A stretch of 38,164 bases of DNA from Acidimicrobiales bacterium (GTDB lineage Bacteria; Actinomycetota; Acidimicrobiia; Acidimicrobiales; CADCSY01), in the NCBI GenBank assembly GCA_025463335.1, contig JAOBWJ010000010.1:1-38164 (forward strand), in the 5' to 3' direction. The translations under genes were made by a program, and so were the position numbers. Below are positions 29,718 through 38,164 of the stretch, one piece after another. Within the stretch, counting starts at the first letter, position 1, and every line of letters starts with the position of its first letter. Below the pieces are notes generated by a model. That model was not told where the DNA came from and did no database searches. It saw only the letters and a list, made by a program, of their open reading frames with translations.

Positions 29718-30410
29718 CTAGTGCCCTCCCCCGTGGTCGTTGTCGTGATGGTCGTGGTCGTGATCGTCGTGGTCGTCGGCGGCCGGCACCGGCATCGGGT
29801 CCTCGGCCGTCTGACCCGGCTCCGGGGCACGGACGCCCCAGCCGAGCTCGCCCGACCACGCCACGCGGTTCTCGTAGGCGGCGCTGCCGCTCGGAGCGGT
29901 GGCCCGCACCCACGCCGAGGTCCGCGGGTGGGCGGTCTCGGCGTCGCTCCAGTCCTCCCATGGGAGGTGCTTCGGGTTGCCCTCGTCATCGACCACCAGC
30001 TCGGCCTTGGTGTAGATGGCGTCCTGGCGGTTGGTGAACGAGAACTCGAACAGCTTCGACTCGGTGATGGCCTCCGTGGGGCACGCCTCGATGCAGAGGT
30101 CGCAATGGATGCACCGGAGGTAGTTGATCTCGTAGACGTAGCCGTAGCGCTCGCCCGGCGAGACCGGCTCGTCGATCGGGTTGTCGGCGCCACGCACGTA
30201 GATGCAGCGCGCCGGGCAGACACCGGCGCAGAGCTCACAGCCGATGCACTTCTCCATGCCGTCCTCGTACCGGTTGAGGACGTGACGGCCGTGGAGCCGG
30301 TCCGGCTTCGGGCGCTTCTCCTCCGGGTACTGGGTGGTGACCACCTCGCCCGTTGCCGTGTTGTGGAGCAGCTTCTTCAGCGTGACGGCGAAGCCGTTCA
30401 AGTACCCCAT
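29718..30410 (-). CDS. nuoI: Complex I 2[4Fe-4S] subunit I, copy B, with His/Asp-rich tail
   Basis: A 230-residue subunit carrying clusters N6a and N6b. Ligands are C55, C58, C61 and C65 (CIGCELCAGVCP) and C100, C103, C106 and C110 (CIHCDLCIEACP). The core ends near residue 150 and is followed by about 60 residues with low conservation. It closes with a His/Asp-rich tail (HDDHDHDHHDNDHGGGH, residues 214-230), which could bind metal or may be a neutral low-complexity end. The ATG shares one base with the nuoH stop. Confidence 0.94.
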   Translation of the reverse strand: MGYLNGFAVTLKKLLHNTATGEVVTTQYPEEKRPKPDRLHGRHVLNRYEDGMEKCIGCELCAGVCPARCIYVRGADNPIDEPVSPGERYGYVYEINYLRCIHCDLCIEACPTEAITESKLFEFSFTNRQDAIYTKAELVVDDEGNPKHLPWEDWSDAETAHPRTSAWVRATAPSGSAAYENRVAWSGELGWGVRAPEPGQTAEDPMPVPAADDHDDHDHDHHDNDHGGGH

Positions 30411-31630
30411 CAGGCGCTCACCTCCCCCAGGTCGTCCTCGTCGGACTGCTCGCGGCGGATGGCCGCGGTGCGCATCGACCCGGCCAGCAGGCCGACAGTC
30501 AGCGCGCCGAGGCCGATGGCGGCCAGCGGCACCAGCACCGGGCTCCAATTCTGGTCACGGCCGATGCGGATCCCGGCGATGAACAGGAGCCACATCAGCG
30601 AGATCGGGATGAGCCGCTTCCAGCCCAGGTCCATGAGCTGGTCGTAGCGGTAGCGCGGCACGGTGCCGCGGACCCACACGAAGGCAGCGAGGAAGACCAG
30701 CAGCTTCAGCAGGAACCAGAAGAACGGCCACACCTGGTCGGGGCCGGGTCCGATGGGGCCGGACGGACCGCCGAGGAAGAGGGTCACGATGATGGCCGAC
30801 ATCGTGATCGTGTTCATGAACTCGGCCAGGTAGAACATGCCGAACCGCATCGAGGAGTACTCGGTGTGGAAGCCGCCCACCAGCTCCTGCTCGGCCTCGG
30901 CGAAGTCGAAGGGCGGGCGATTGAGCTCGGCCGTCGCTGCGATGCAGAAGACGACGAAGGGCACGAACGCCGTGACGACGATGTTCCAGTCCAGGATGCT
31001 CCCGCCGCTGGCCTGGGCCGCCACGATGTCGTGGGTCGTCAGCGAGCCCGACATCAGGACCACGCTGACGACCGAGAGGCCGAGGGCCGCTTCGTAGGAG
31101 ATCATCGAGGCCGACGCCCGGACCGAGCCGAGCAGCGGGTACTTCGAGCCCGAGGCCCAGCCGGCGAGCATGGCGCCGTAGATGCCGATCGACGACATGG
31201 CCAAGAGGAACAGGACACCGATGGGCGGATCGGCCACTTGGAGGAACGTGTCGTGGCCGAACAGGTGGACCGTGCCCTGGTGGGCGCCCGTGAAGATGCC
31301 GCCGATGGGCACGATGGTGAACGTGAGGAACGCCGGCACCACGGACAGATAGGGGGCCAGGCGGAACACCAGGGAATCGGAGCCGTCGGGCCGCAGATCC
31401 TCCTTGAAGATCAGCTTGATGCCGTCGGCCAACGTCTGGAGCATGCCCCACGGACCGGCCCGGTTGGGGCCGATGCGGTTCTGGAAGTCGGCGATGAGCT
31501 TGCGCTCGAACCAGATCATGAAGATCACGCCGATGAGCACGAACAGGAAGCCGATGATCGACTTGGCCAGGGCGATGAGCACCACGCCGAAGTCGATGCC
31601 GGTGCTGAAGAGCGGGTCCGCGGCGAACAT
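30410..31630 (-). CDS. nuoH: Complex I membrane subunit H, copy B
   Basis: A 406-residue subunit with all the residues that copy A lacks. E42 lies in IWFERKLIADFQNRIGPNRAGP, and the acidic cluster reads AELNRPPFDFAEAEQELVGG. The quinone-entry loop LLAMSSIGIYGAMLAGWASGSKYPLLGSVRASASMISYE is normal. An extra C-terminal helix and an acidic tail (REQSDEDDLGEVSA) make it longer than copy A. The ATG at 31630 shares a base with the nuoG stop. Confidence 0.95.
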   Translation of the reverse strand: MFAADPLFSTGIDFGVVLIALAKSIIGFLFVLIGVIFMIWFERKLIADFQNRIGPNRAGPWGMLQTLADGIKLIFKEDLRPDGSDSLVFRLAPYLSVVPAFLTFTIVPIGGIFTGAHQGTVHLFGHDTFLQVADPPIGVLFLLAMSSIGIYGAMLAGWASGSKYPLLGSVRASASMISYEAALGLSVVSVVLMSGSLTTHDIVAAQASGGSILDWNIVVTAFVPFVVFCIAATAELNRPPFDFAEAEQELVGGFHTEYSSMRFGMFYLAEFMNTITMSAIIVTLFLGGPSGPIGPGPDQVWPFFWFLLKLLVFLAAFVWVRGTVPRYRYDQLMDLGWKRLIPISLMWLLFIAGIRIGRDQNWSPVLVPLAAIGLGALTVGLLAGSMRTAAIRREQSDEDDLGEVSA

Positions 31631-34347
31631 CAGATGGTCTCCAGCCGGACGTCGGTGACCGGGGCGGCAGCGTCGATGAGATCGGCGGCGCCGGGACCGG
31701 GCTGATCGAAGGCGAGGTGGGCCACACCCCGCGGAACCCCGAGGTCCGCCTGGGTGGTCAGCGTCAACGCCGTGCGGCTGCTGGTGACCCGCACCGAATC
31801 GCCCGCCGTGACGCCGAGCCGCTCGAGGTCGGCCGGGTTGACCCGAACGACCGAGCCCGGCGCCAGCGGAGCCAGGGACGGCGAGTGCTGGACGAGGGTG
31901 CCGTCGTCGTAGAGCTTGTGGCTGGCGACGAGGCGGAGCGAGTAGCCGTCGACCGCTGGCACGGCGCGGCGGGTGACCGTGGGTGTCGAACGAAGCACCG
32001 CGGGACGGTTGGGCCGGGTGGCCACGGACTCGCCGGCCTCGGCCGACTTCTGGACGGCTTCCACGTGGTCACCTTCGCCGCCGGCGAGGATGGCCTCCGC
32101 CTCGGCCGTGCTCGACTCGTCGCCATGAGGCTCGGAGCCGGCCGAGGGGTCGGGCTGGTCCGGCGCAGGCGAGGAGTCTCGGACCTCGACAGTCGGGTTG
32201 TCGCCGTGGGCGGCGACGGCGTCGACCTCGACCGCTTCGCCGCGACCCATCGACGGCGGTCCCTCGTGGTGGGCGTCGTGGAGCCCGCCGGTCAGCAGGC
32301 CGTCGAAGCCGGCGCTCGAAAGCAGCGCTGCGCTCGTGATGCCCACGTACGCGGGAGCGACGGCAGCGATCTCGTCGGTGATGTGGGCAACCGACTCGAA
32401 GCCGAGGTCGCCGCCGAGGCGGGACGCCAGCTCGGCCGCGATCATCCAGTCGGCCCGGGCCGTGCCGGGCGGGGTGATCTTCTGGTTGAGCCGGCTCACG
32501 CGGCCCTCGAGGTTGGTGGTGGACCCCGCCTTCTCCCCGGCGATGGCAGCCGGCAGGACCACGTCGGCCTGGCGGGACGATGCCGTGAGGAAGGCGTCGA
32601 TGGCGATGACCGTCCCGGCCCCGGCCAGCGCCCGGCGGGCCAGGTCGCGGTCGGGGAAGTCGGCCAGCGGATCGGCACCTAGGAGCACGAGGCCCTGGAG
32701 CTTGCCCTCGGCGGCGGCCGTGAGGATGCCGTGGGCATCGAGGCCGGGCTCGGCCGGCAACTCGCCCCAGGTGCTCCCGACCCACTCGCGACCGTCAGCG
32801 AGGCTGATCCGGCCCGGCAGCACGCCAGGAGCCAGGCCCATGTCGAGGGCGCCGTGGACGTTGGCCCGGCGCAGGCCGGACAGGAACGTCACGCCCGGCA
32901 CCGCCTCGAGCAGCGCGGCGGCGGCATCCATCACGGCGTCGGCCGACTCGGCCACCGACTGCCGGCCGAGCACGCACACGACCTTGCCAGCGCCTTGGAG
33001 CAGAGCCTTGGCCGTGTCGTGGCCGACGGCCGAGGCCAACTCCCCGGGCACGGCCCGGACCGAGGCGGCGGCGTAGCGGGTCATGCCCGTTTCGACCGGG
33101 CTGATCTCCAGCACCCGGAGCCCCTGGTCCTGCACGGCGCCCCGGACCCGTAGGTACAGGATCGGCAGCTCTTCCTTCAGGTCGCCGGTCAGCAGCACCA
33201 GCAGATCGGCTGAGCAGGCTTCGTCGATCGTGGCGCGAGGCAGGCCGAGCACGACCTCGGCCGGCAGTCCGTCGCCGAGCTGGGCGTCGACGTGATCGGT
33301 GCCCAGGACGGTGCGGGCCAGCTTCGACCAGGCGTAGGCGTCCTCGTTGGTGAGGCGGGCGCCGCCGAGCACGGCGATGGAGCCGGCGCCGTGGCGGTCC
33401 TTGGCACCCGAGAGGGCCTCGGTCACCTTGGCCAGGGCCACACCCCAGCTCGACTCGGTCAAGGTGTCACCGGTGCGGACCAGCGGCATGGTCAGGCGGT
33501 CGTCGCTGTTGCTGGCTTCGAAGTCGAAGCGGCCCTTGTCGCACAGCCACCCGTGGTTCACCGGATCGACGTCGACGCCGAGGAGGCGGACCACCCGGTC
33601 GTTCGACGACTGCACGGCCATGCGGCAGCCGACCGAGCACGACGTGCAGGTGGACTCGACCTGGTCGAGATCCCACGGGCGGGCCTTGAAGCGGTACGGC
33701 TTGGCGGTCAGGGCGCCGACCGGGCACAGCTGGACGGTGTTGCCGCTGAAGTACGAGGCGAACGGGTCGTCCGGGAACGTGTTGACCTCGGTGTAGGCAC
33801 CGCGGCCCATGAACTCGATGAGCGGGTCGCCCGCCACCTCGTCGGCGAAGCGGGTGCAACGGTCGCACTGGATGCAGCGCTCACGGTCGAGGGCGACCAG
33901 CGACGACAGGTCGATGGGCTTCTCCCAGTGGCGCTTCTCCTCGACGAACCGGCTCTCGCCCGGGCCGAACGCCAGCGTCTGGTCCTGGAGCGGGCACTCG
34001 CCGCCCTTGTCGCACACCGGGCAGTCGAGCGGATGGTTGACGAGCAGCAGCTCGAGCATGCCGTCCTGGGCCTTCTTGACCGTGGGCGACTCGGTGTCGA
34101 CCACCATGCCGTCGGCCACGGGGATCATGCAGGAGGGCTGGAGCTGCGGGCCGCGCGGGCCGACCACCTCGACCAGGCACATGCGGCACATGCCGACCGG
34201 CCGCATACGGGGGTGATAGCAGAAGCGCGGGATGTAGGTGCCACCCCGCTCGGCGGCGGCGATGAGCAGCTCGCCGGGCAGGGCCTCGATCTCCTTGCCG
34301 TCGACGGTGATGGTGAACGTCGTCTTGGCCGGCGCGGTATCGGTCAT
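31630..34347 (-). CDS. nuoG: Complex I large Fe-S subunit G, copy B
   Basis: A 905-residue subunit of the NADH arm. Cluster ligands are visible for N1b (C43, C54, C57, C73), N5 (H105, C109, C112, C118) and N4 (C158, C161, C164, C208). The off-path N7 ligands (C234, C237, C241, C269) are present, as in E. coli and Thermus. A molybdopterin-oxidoreductase-like domain without cofactor follows, then an acidic, Pro-rich linker (about 695-800) and a C-terminal beta domain (DGYSLRLVASHKLYDDG and onward). The ATG at 34347 overlaps the nuoF stop by 4 nt. Confidence 0.95.
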   Translation of the reverse strand: MTDTAPAKTTFTITVDGKEIEALPGELLIAAAERGGTYIPRFCYHPRMRPVGMCRMCLVEVVGPRGPQLQPSCMIPVADGMVVDTESPTVKKAQDGMLELLLVNHPLDCPVCDKGGECPLQDQTLAFGPGESRFVEEKRHWEKPIDLSSLVALDRERCIQCDRCTRFADEVAGDPLIEFMGRGAYTEVNTFPDDPFASYFSGNTVQLCPVGALTAKPYRFKARPWDLDQVESTCTSCSVGCRMAVQSSNDRVVRLLGVDVDPVNHGWLCDKGRFDFEASNSDDRLTMPLVRTGDTLTESSWGVALAKVTEALSGAKDRHGAGSIAVLGGARLTNEDAYAWSKLARTVLGTDHVDAQLGDGLPAEVVLGLPRATIDEACSADLLVLLTGDLKEELPILYLRVRGAVQDQGLRVLEISPVETGMTRYAAASVRAVPGELASAVGHDTAKALLQGAGKVVCVLGRQSVAESADAVMDAAAALLEAVPGVTFLSGLRRANVHGALDMGLAPGVLPGRISLADGREWVGSTWGELPAEPGLDAHGILTAAAEGKLQGLVLLGADPLADFPDRDLARRALAGAGTVIAIDAFLTASSRQADVVLPAAIAGEKAGSTTNLEGRVSRLNQKITPPGTARADWMIAAELASRLGGDLGFESVAHITDEIAAVAPAYVGITSAALLSSAGFDGLLTGGLHDAHHEGPPSMGRGEAVEVDAVAAHGDNPTVEVRDSSPAPDQPDPSAGSEPHGDESSTAEAEAILAGGEGDHVEAVQKSAEAGESVATRPNRPAVLRSTPTVTRRAVPAVDGYSLRLVASHKLYDDGTLVQHSPSLAPLAPGSVVRVNPADLERLGVTAGDSVRVTSSRTALTLTTQADLGVPRGVAHLAFDQPGPGAADLIDAAAPVTDVRLETI

Positions 34348-35699
34348 GCGTGTGCTCCAACGGGGCAGCTGCCCTGCTCGATGTGGGCCACGAACTCGTC
34401 CCGGAACCGCGTGAGAGCCGAGTGCATGGGCACCACGGCGGAGGGGCCGACGAAGCAGATCGTGGTCATCCGGTAGGGCCACGGGGTGGCCTCGAGGCCG
34501 GTGGCCTTGTTGCTGGCGTGGGGGAACGACCCGGGCGAGATGGTCTGGCCGACATCGAGCAGCAGGTCGAGGTCCTCCATGCGGCCGGCGCCGTTCTCGA
34601 TGCGCCACATGATCTTCTCCATCCAGTTGCCGCCCTCGCGGCACGGCGTGCACTGGCCGCACGACTCATGGCTGTAGAAGCGCACCAGGTTCCACGCCGC
34701 CCGCACCATGCACGTCGAATCGTCCATGACGACCACCGCGCCGGAGCCGAGCATGGTGCCCTCGGCCGCGACCGGGCCCGGGTCGAGGGTGAGGTCGAGG
34801 TGGTCCTCGAACAGCCAAGGGGCCGACCCGCCGCCGGGCACGAACGCCTTGATCGTGTGCCCGTCGCGAATGCCGCCGCCGAGCTCGGGGGCGTAGATCA
34901 GGTCGCGGAACGTGATGTTGCCGGCCTCGACCTCGTAGTTGCCGGGGTTCTTCACGTGGCCCGAGACGCACATGATGCGGGTGCCGGTCGAGCGGCCGGC
35001 ACCGAGGGCGGCGTATTCCTCGCCGCTGTGACGCAGGATCCACGGCAGCGTGGACACCGTCTCGACGTTGTTCACGATCGTCGGCTGGTAGTAGAGACCC
35101 TTGGCCGCCGGATAGAACGGCGGCTTGATGCGGGGGAAGGCCCGCTTGCCCTCGAGGCTCTCGAGCAGCGCCGTCTCCTCGCCCACCACGTAGGCGCCGG
35201 CGCCCCAGTGGAGCACCACGTCGATCGACCAGCCCGAGCCCATGATGTTCGACCCGACGTAGCCCTTGGCGTAGGCGTCGACCAGTGCCTGGCCGATGCG
35301 CTCCTGGGCCAGGGCCATCTCACCCCGGACGTACAGGAACACGCGGGTGGCCCGCACTGCGTAGGCCGTGATGAGGGCGCCCTCGATCACCTGGTGCGGA
35401 TCTCGCTCCATCAGCTGGCGGTCCTTGAACGTGCCCGGCTCGCTCTCGTCACCGTTGACCACGACGTAGCGGGGATAGGCGTCCGCGAGCAGCGACCACT
35501 TCTGGCCGGTGGCGAAGCCGGCGCCGCCTCGGCCCGTGAGCGTCGAGGCGGTGGTGGCCGCCTCGATGTCCTCGGGCTTCATCGAGAGCGCCCTGCGGAG
35601 GCCCTCGTAGCCACCCGTGGCGACGTAGCGATCGATGGTGTGCGCCTCGGGATCACCCATGCGGGCGAACACCACCGACTGACTGGCGGTGACGCTCAT
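34344..35699 (-). CDS. nuoF: Complex I NADH-binding FMN subunit F, copy B
   Basis: A 451-residue subunit that oxidises NADH through FMN and cluster N3. The FMN/NADH loops are GRGGAGFATGQKWSLL and VVVNGDESEPGTFKDR. N3 ligands are C347, C350 and C353 (ESCGQCTPCREG), and the fourth is C415 in TTICFVGPSA. The gap between C353 and C415 is about 21 residues longer than the C-x40-C usual in NuoF, owing to an insert with SNKATGLEATPWPYRM. The ATG at 35699 overlaps the nuoE stop by 4 nt. Confidence 0.95.
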   Translation of the reverse strand: MSVTASQSVVFARMGDPEAHTIDRYVATGGYEGLRRALSMKPEDIEAATTASTLTGRGGAGFATGQKWSLLADAYPRYVVVNGDESEPGTFKDRQLMERDPHQVIEGALITAYAVRATRVFLYVRGEMALAQERIGQALVDAYAKGYVGSNIMGSGWSIDVVLHWGAGAYVVGEETALLESLEGKRAFPRIKPPFYPAAKGLYYQPTIVNNVETVSTLPWILRHSGEEYAALGAGRSTGTRIMCVSGHVKNPGNYEVEAGNITFRDLIYAPELGGGIRDGHTIKAFVPGGGSAPWLFEDHLDLTLDPGPVAAEGTMLGSGAVVVMDDSTCMVRAAWNLVRFYSHESCGQCTPCREGGNWMEKIMWRIENGAGRMEDLDLLLDVGQTISPGSFPHASNKATGLEATPWPYRMTTICFVGPSAVVPMHSALTRFRDEFVAHIEQGSCPVGAHA

Positions 35700-36301
35700 G
35701 ATTCAACTCCCTGGGGGGCGGGGTGGATCTCCTCGGGGCGCTCGCGGTCGGCCGGGGTCGTCGGCGCCGGCAGCGTGATGTTCGAAAGCGTGCCGTGGGG
35801 CGGGATCGACTGACCCTCGGGGTCGCGCCCGTTGCGCAGCGCGTCGACGATGCCGTCGACGCGCTCGTCGGTCACGTTCTCGAAGTAGCGGTAGTTCACC
35901 TGGAGACAGGGGGCGCCGCCGCACGCGGCGAGGCACTGCATCTCCTCGATGGTGAACATGCCGTCGACGGTGGTGCTGCCGGCCTTGATGCCGAGCACCT
36001 TCTCGGTGTGCTCGAGCACCTGCTCGGCACCGAGGATCATGCAGGACAGGTTGGTGCAGACGCCGATCAGGTAGGTGCCGACCGGCTCGTGCTTGAACAT
36101 CTCGTAGAAGGTGGCCACGCCCTGGACCTCGGCCGCCGTGGCGCCCACCAGTTCACCGATGTGCTCCATGGCTTCGGGCGTGATGTAGCCGTCCTGCTCC
36201 TGGGCCAGGTGCAGCAAGGGAATGGTCGCCGACCGCTCGCGCGGATAGCGGCGGATGACGGCCTTGGCCCGCTCGACGTTCTGTGCGTTCAGACGTGCCA
36301 C
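35696..36301 (-). CDS. nuoE: Complex I [2Fe-2S] subunit E, copy B
   Basis: A 201-residue thioredoxin-like subunit holding cluster N1a. Ligands are C82 and C87 (CTNLSC) and C123 and C127 (CLAAC), with an additional C132. The N-terminal helical part (IRRYPRERSATIPLLHLAQE, VQGVATFYEMF) is normal. The last 45 residues are polar and Pro-rich, longer than in most NuoE. The start is GTG at 36301, sharing two bases with the nuoD stop context (TAGTG). Confidence 0.95.
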   Translation of the reverse strand: MARLNAQNVERAKAVIRRYPRERSATIPLLHLAQEQDGYITPEAMEHIGELVGATAAEVQGVATFYEMFKHEPVGTYLIGVCTNLSCMILGAEQVLEHTEKVLGIKAGSTTVDGMFTIEEMQCLAACGGAPCLQVNYRYFENVTDERVDGIVDALRNGRDPEGQSIPPHGTLSNITLPAPTTPADRERPEEIHPAPQGVES

Positions 36302-37629
36302 TATCGATCGACCTCACCCATGATTGGATCGACCGACGAGATGTTGGCCACGGCGTCGGCCACGAGTCCGCCCCGCATCATGTGCGGCAGCGTCTGCAGG
36401 TTGAAGAACGACGGGCCGCGGATGCGCATGCGGTAGGGCTTGGCGCTCCCGTCGGAGACGAGGTAGCAGCCGAGCTCGCCCCGCGGGGACTCGACGGCCA
36501 CGTAGACCTCGCCCTCCGGCACCTTCATGCCCTCGGTGAAGAGCTTGAAGTGGTGGATGAGGGCCTCCATCGACTCGTCGATGCGGGCCCGCGGCGGGGG
36601 CGTGACCTTCTTGTCCTGGACCCGGTAGTCGCCCTTGGGCATCTGGTCGACGATCTGGCGGACGATCTTCATCGACTCGCGGATCTCGTTGAGCCGGATG
36701 GCGTAGCGGTCGAAGGAGTCGCCGTAGCTGCCGACGATCACGTCGAAGTCGAGGTCCTCGTAGGCCAGGTACGGCATCGACCGGCGCAGGTCCCAGGCCA
36801 CGCCCGTGGAGCGCAGCACCGGACCGGTGGCGCTGAGGGCGATGGCCTCGTCGGGCGTGATGACGCCGACGCCTTGGAGCCGGTCGCGCCAGATGGGCTG
36901 GCCCGTCATCAACGTGTCGTACTCGACCAGGCGGTCCGGCAGCGTGTCGAGGATGCGCAGCACGTCGTCGCGCCAGTCGCTCGGCAAGTCGGCGGCCACG
37001 CCACCGACGCGGATGAAGTTGTGGTTCATCCGAAGGCCAGTGAACTTCTGGAACAGCTCGAGCAGGTCGTCGCGCTCTCGCCAGCCGTAGATCATCATGC
37101 CGACGGCGCCCAGGTCCATGCCGTTGGTGGCCATGAACAGCAGGTGGGACGCCATGCGGTTGAGCTCGCACAGCAAGGTGCGGATCCACGTGGCGCGGGC
37201 CGGGATCTCGACCTCGAGCAGGGCCTCGGCGGCCAGGCAGAACACCAGCTCGTTGAAGAACGGGCTGGCGTAGTCCATGCGCGTGGTGTTGGTCTGACCC
37301 TGCATGTAGGTCAGCTGCTCACCCGTCTTCTCCATGCCGGTGTGCAGGTAGCCGATGATCGGCTTGGTGCGCAGGACCGTCTCGCCCTGGAGCTCGAGCA
37401 TGAGGCGCAGCACACCGTGGGTGCTGGGGTGCTGCGGCCCCATGTTGATGATCATGGTCTCGTCCTCGGTGCCCGCCGTCGACTGCGAGAGGGCAGCGGC
37501 GTCGGCCTCGGACAGGCGCAGCACGGCGCCCGACTCGAGCAGCAGCTCGGTCGGGTTGGTGTCGGCGGGGTCGTGCAGCTCCTGGGAGCGTTCCGCGGTG
37601 TCGGCGCCAGCGCGCCGGATCTCGGTCAT
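36301..37629 (-). CDS. nuoD: Complex I 49-kDa-type subunit D, copy B (canonical quinone site)
   Basis: A 442-residue subunit with the expected quinone-site residues: H71 in GPQHPSTHG, Y120 in TTRMDYAS, D172 in NGMDLGAV, and the closing VDPIMGEVDR with D434. T97 occupies the position that is Arg in copy A and in mitochondrial NDUFS2 (GYLHTGMEK). An N-terminal extension of about 58 polar residues precedes the core; a shorter start inside it cannot be excluded. It begins 3 nt after nuoC. Confidence 0.95.
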   Translation of the reverse strand: MTEIRRAGADTAERSQELHDPADTNPTELLLESGAVLRLSEADAAALSQSTAGTEDETMIINMGPQHPSTHGVLRLMLELQGETVLRTKPIIGYLHTGMEKTGEQLTYMQGQTNTTRMDYASPFFNELVFCLAAEALLEVEIPARATWIRTLLCELNRMASHLLFMATNGMDLGAVGMMIYGWRERDDLLELFQKFTGLRMNHNFIRVGGVAADLPSDWRDDVLRILDTLPDRLVEYDTLMTGQPIWRDRLQGVGVITPDEAIALSATGPVLRSTGVAWDLRRSMPYLAYEDLDFDVIVGSYGDSFDRYAIRLNEIRESMKIVRQIVDQMPKGDYRVQDKKVTPPPRARIDESMEALIHHFKLFTEGMKVPEGEVYVAVESPRGELGCYLVSDGSAKPYRMRIRGPSFFNLQTLPHMMRGGLVADAVANISSVDPIMGEVDR

Positions 37630-37632
37630 TCG

Positions 37633-38157
37633 CTACCTCGGTCCCGGAGCGGCCTTGAACTGGACCGGGATTCGGCCCACGCCGTAGTCCTTGCGCAGCG
37701 GGTGGCCCTCCCAGTCCTCGGGCATGAGGATGCGGGTCAGGTCGGGGTGGCCGTCGAAGGTGATCCCGAACATGTCGTAGACCTCACGCTCGGGCGCGTC
37801 GGCGCCGGCGTAGAGGTCGGTGATGGTCGCCACGGTGGGATCGCCGGCCGGCACCTGGCACCGCACCCGGACCCGCTCAGCGTTGGCGATCGACAGCAGG
37901 TTGACCGACACCTCGAACCGCTCCCGGGCCACGCCGTCGGGCACGGCCCGGTGGGCGAACGTGAGGTAGTCGACGGCGGTCACGTCGAGGCACAGGTCGA
38001 AGCCGTCGGCTCGCAGGGCGGCCACCAGCTCGTGGTAGCCGTCGCGCTCGGTGTGCAGGACCTCCTGGCCCAGGGCCCGGGTGACCAGGGCGCCGTGGCG
38101 GCGCTCCGGCTCGGGCTCGGGCGCGACGTCCTCGGTGGTGGTCTCGTCGTCGGCCAT
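37633..38157 (-). CDS. nuoC: Complex I subunit C, copy B
   Basis: A 174-residue 30-kDa-type subunit with the signature PEREVYDMFGITFDGHPDLTRILMPEDWEGHPLRKDY. Its acidic N-terminus (about 18 residues) is much shorter than that of copy A. The ATG is at 38157 and only seven bases remain before the window end, so the upstream nuoB and nuoA of this operon are not visible. Confidence 0.95.
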   Translation of the reverse strand: MADDETTTEDVAPEPEPERRHGALVTRALGQEVLHTERDGYHELVAALRADGFDLCLDVTAVDYLTFAHRAVPDGVARERFEVSVNLLSIANAERVRVRCQVPAGDPTVATITDLYAGADAPEREVYDMFGITFDGHPDLTRILMPEDWEGHPLRKDYGVGRIPVQFKAAPGPR

Positions 38158-38164
38158 TACTTCG

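Overview
The window comes from a high-GC actinobacterium. Several things point to the class Acidimicrobiia: start codons that sit 6-8 nt after a TANNNT box with no Shine-Dalgarno sequence, a tRNA-Thr/tRNA-Met/rpmG block, and a secreted protein with GYW-x-VA-x-DGG-x-FxFGDA repeats. This placement is inferred from gene content and style, because no 16S rRNA gene is present.

Left part (1-12.1 kb): rpmG (cut by the window edge), tRNA-Met and tRNA-Thr on the minus strand, then a small GNAT acetyltransferase (+). Next are an ECF sigma factor coupled to a membrane-anchored Kelch-like protein, nagA, a secreted delta-60/GYW-repeat protein (+), tRNA-Tyr and a YajQ-family protein (+). A minus-strand set follows: an M23 peptidase, htpX, a HAD phosphatase and acetyl-CoA synthetase. 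The last two overlap by 4 nt.

Right part (11.0-38.2 kb): two complete I operons lie head to tail on the minus strand. The distal one (copy B, 23.75-38.16 kb and beyond) is nuoC-D-E-F-G-H-I-J-K-L-M-N with every Fe-S ligand of the NADH arm visible. Its nuoA and nuoB presumably lie past the window end. A small lipoprotein gene follows it. The proximal one (copy A, 12.16-22.94 kb) is nuoA-B-C-D-H-I-J-K-L-M-N, an 11-subunit complex with no nuoE, nuoF or nuoG. A 196-bp noncoding spacer occupies the position where EFG would sit. Eight nucleotides after nuoN-A is a DUF185/MidA methyltransferase gene, the bacterial relative of the mitochondrial complex I assembly methyltransferase NDUFAF7.

The most interesting signal is that copy A is not a simple duplicate. 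Its NuoD keeps the quinone-site His but has Trp for the invariant Tyr, Gln for the Asp that partners the His, and Tyr-Phe for the Asp-Pro near the C-terminus. Its NuoH lacks two conserved glutamates of the quinone cavity/E-channel. Fe-S cluster N2, the two NuoI clusters and the Lys/Glu residues of the three antiporter-like subunits are kept. Copy B has the canonical residues everywhere I checked. Copy A NuoD also carries Arg at the position homologous to NDUFS2 Arg85, the residue methylated by NDUFAF7, while copy B NuoD has Thr there. Together this suggests a proton pump with an unknown electron donor, a rebuilt quinone chamber, and a dedicated methyltransferase encoded beside it.
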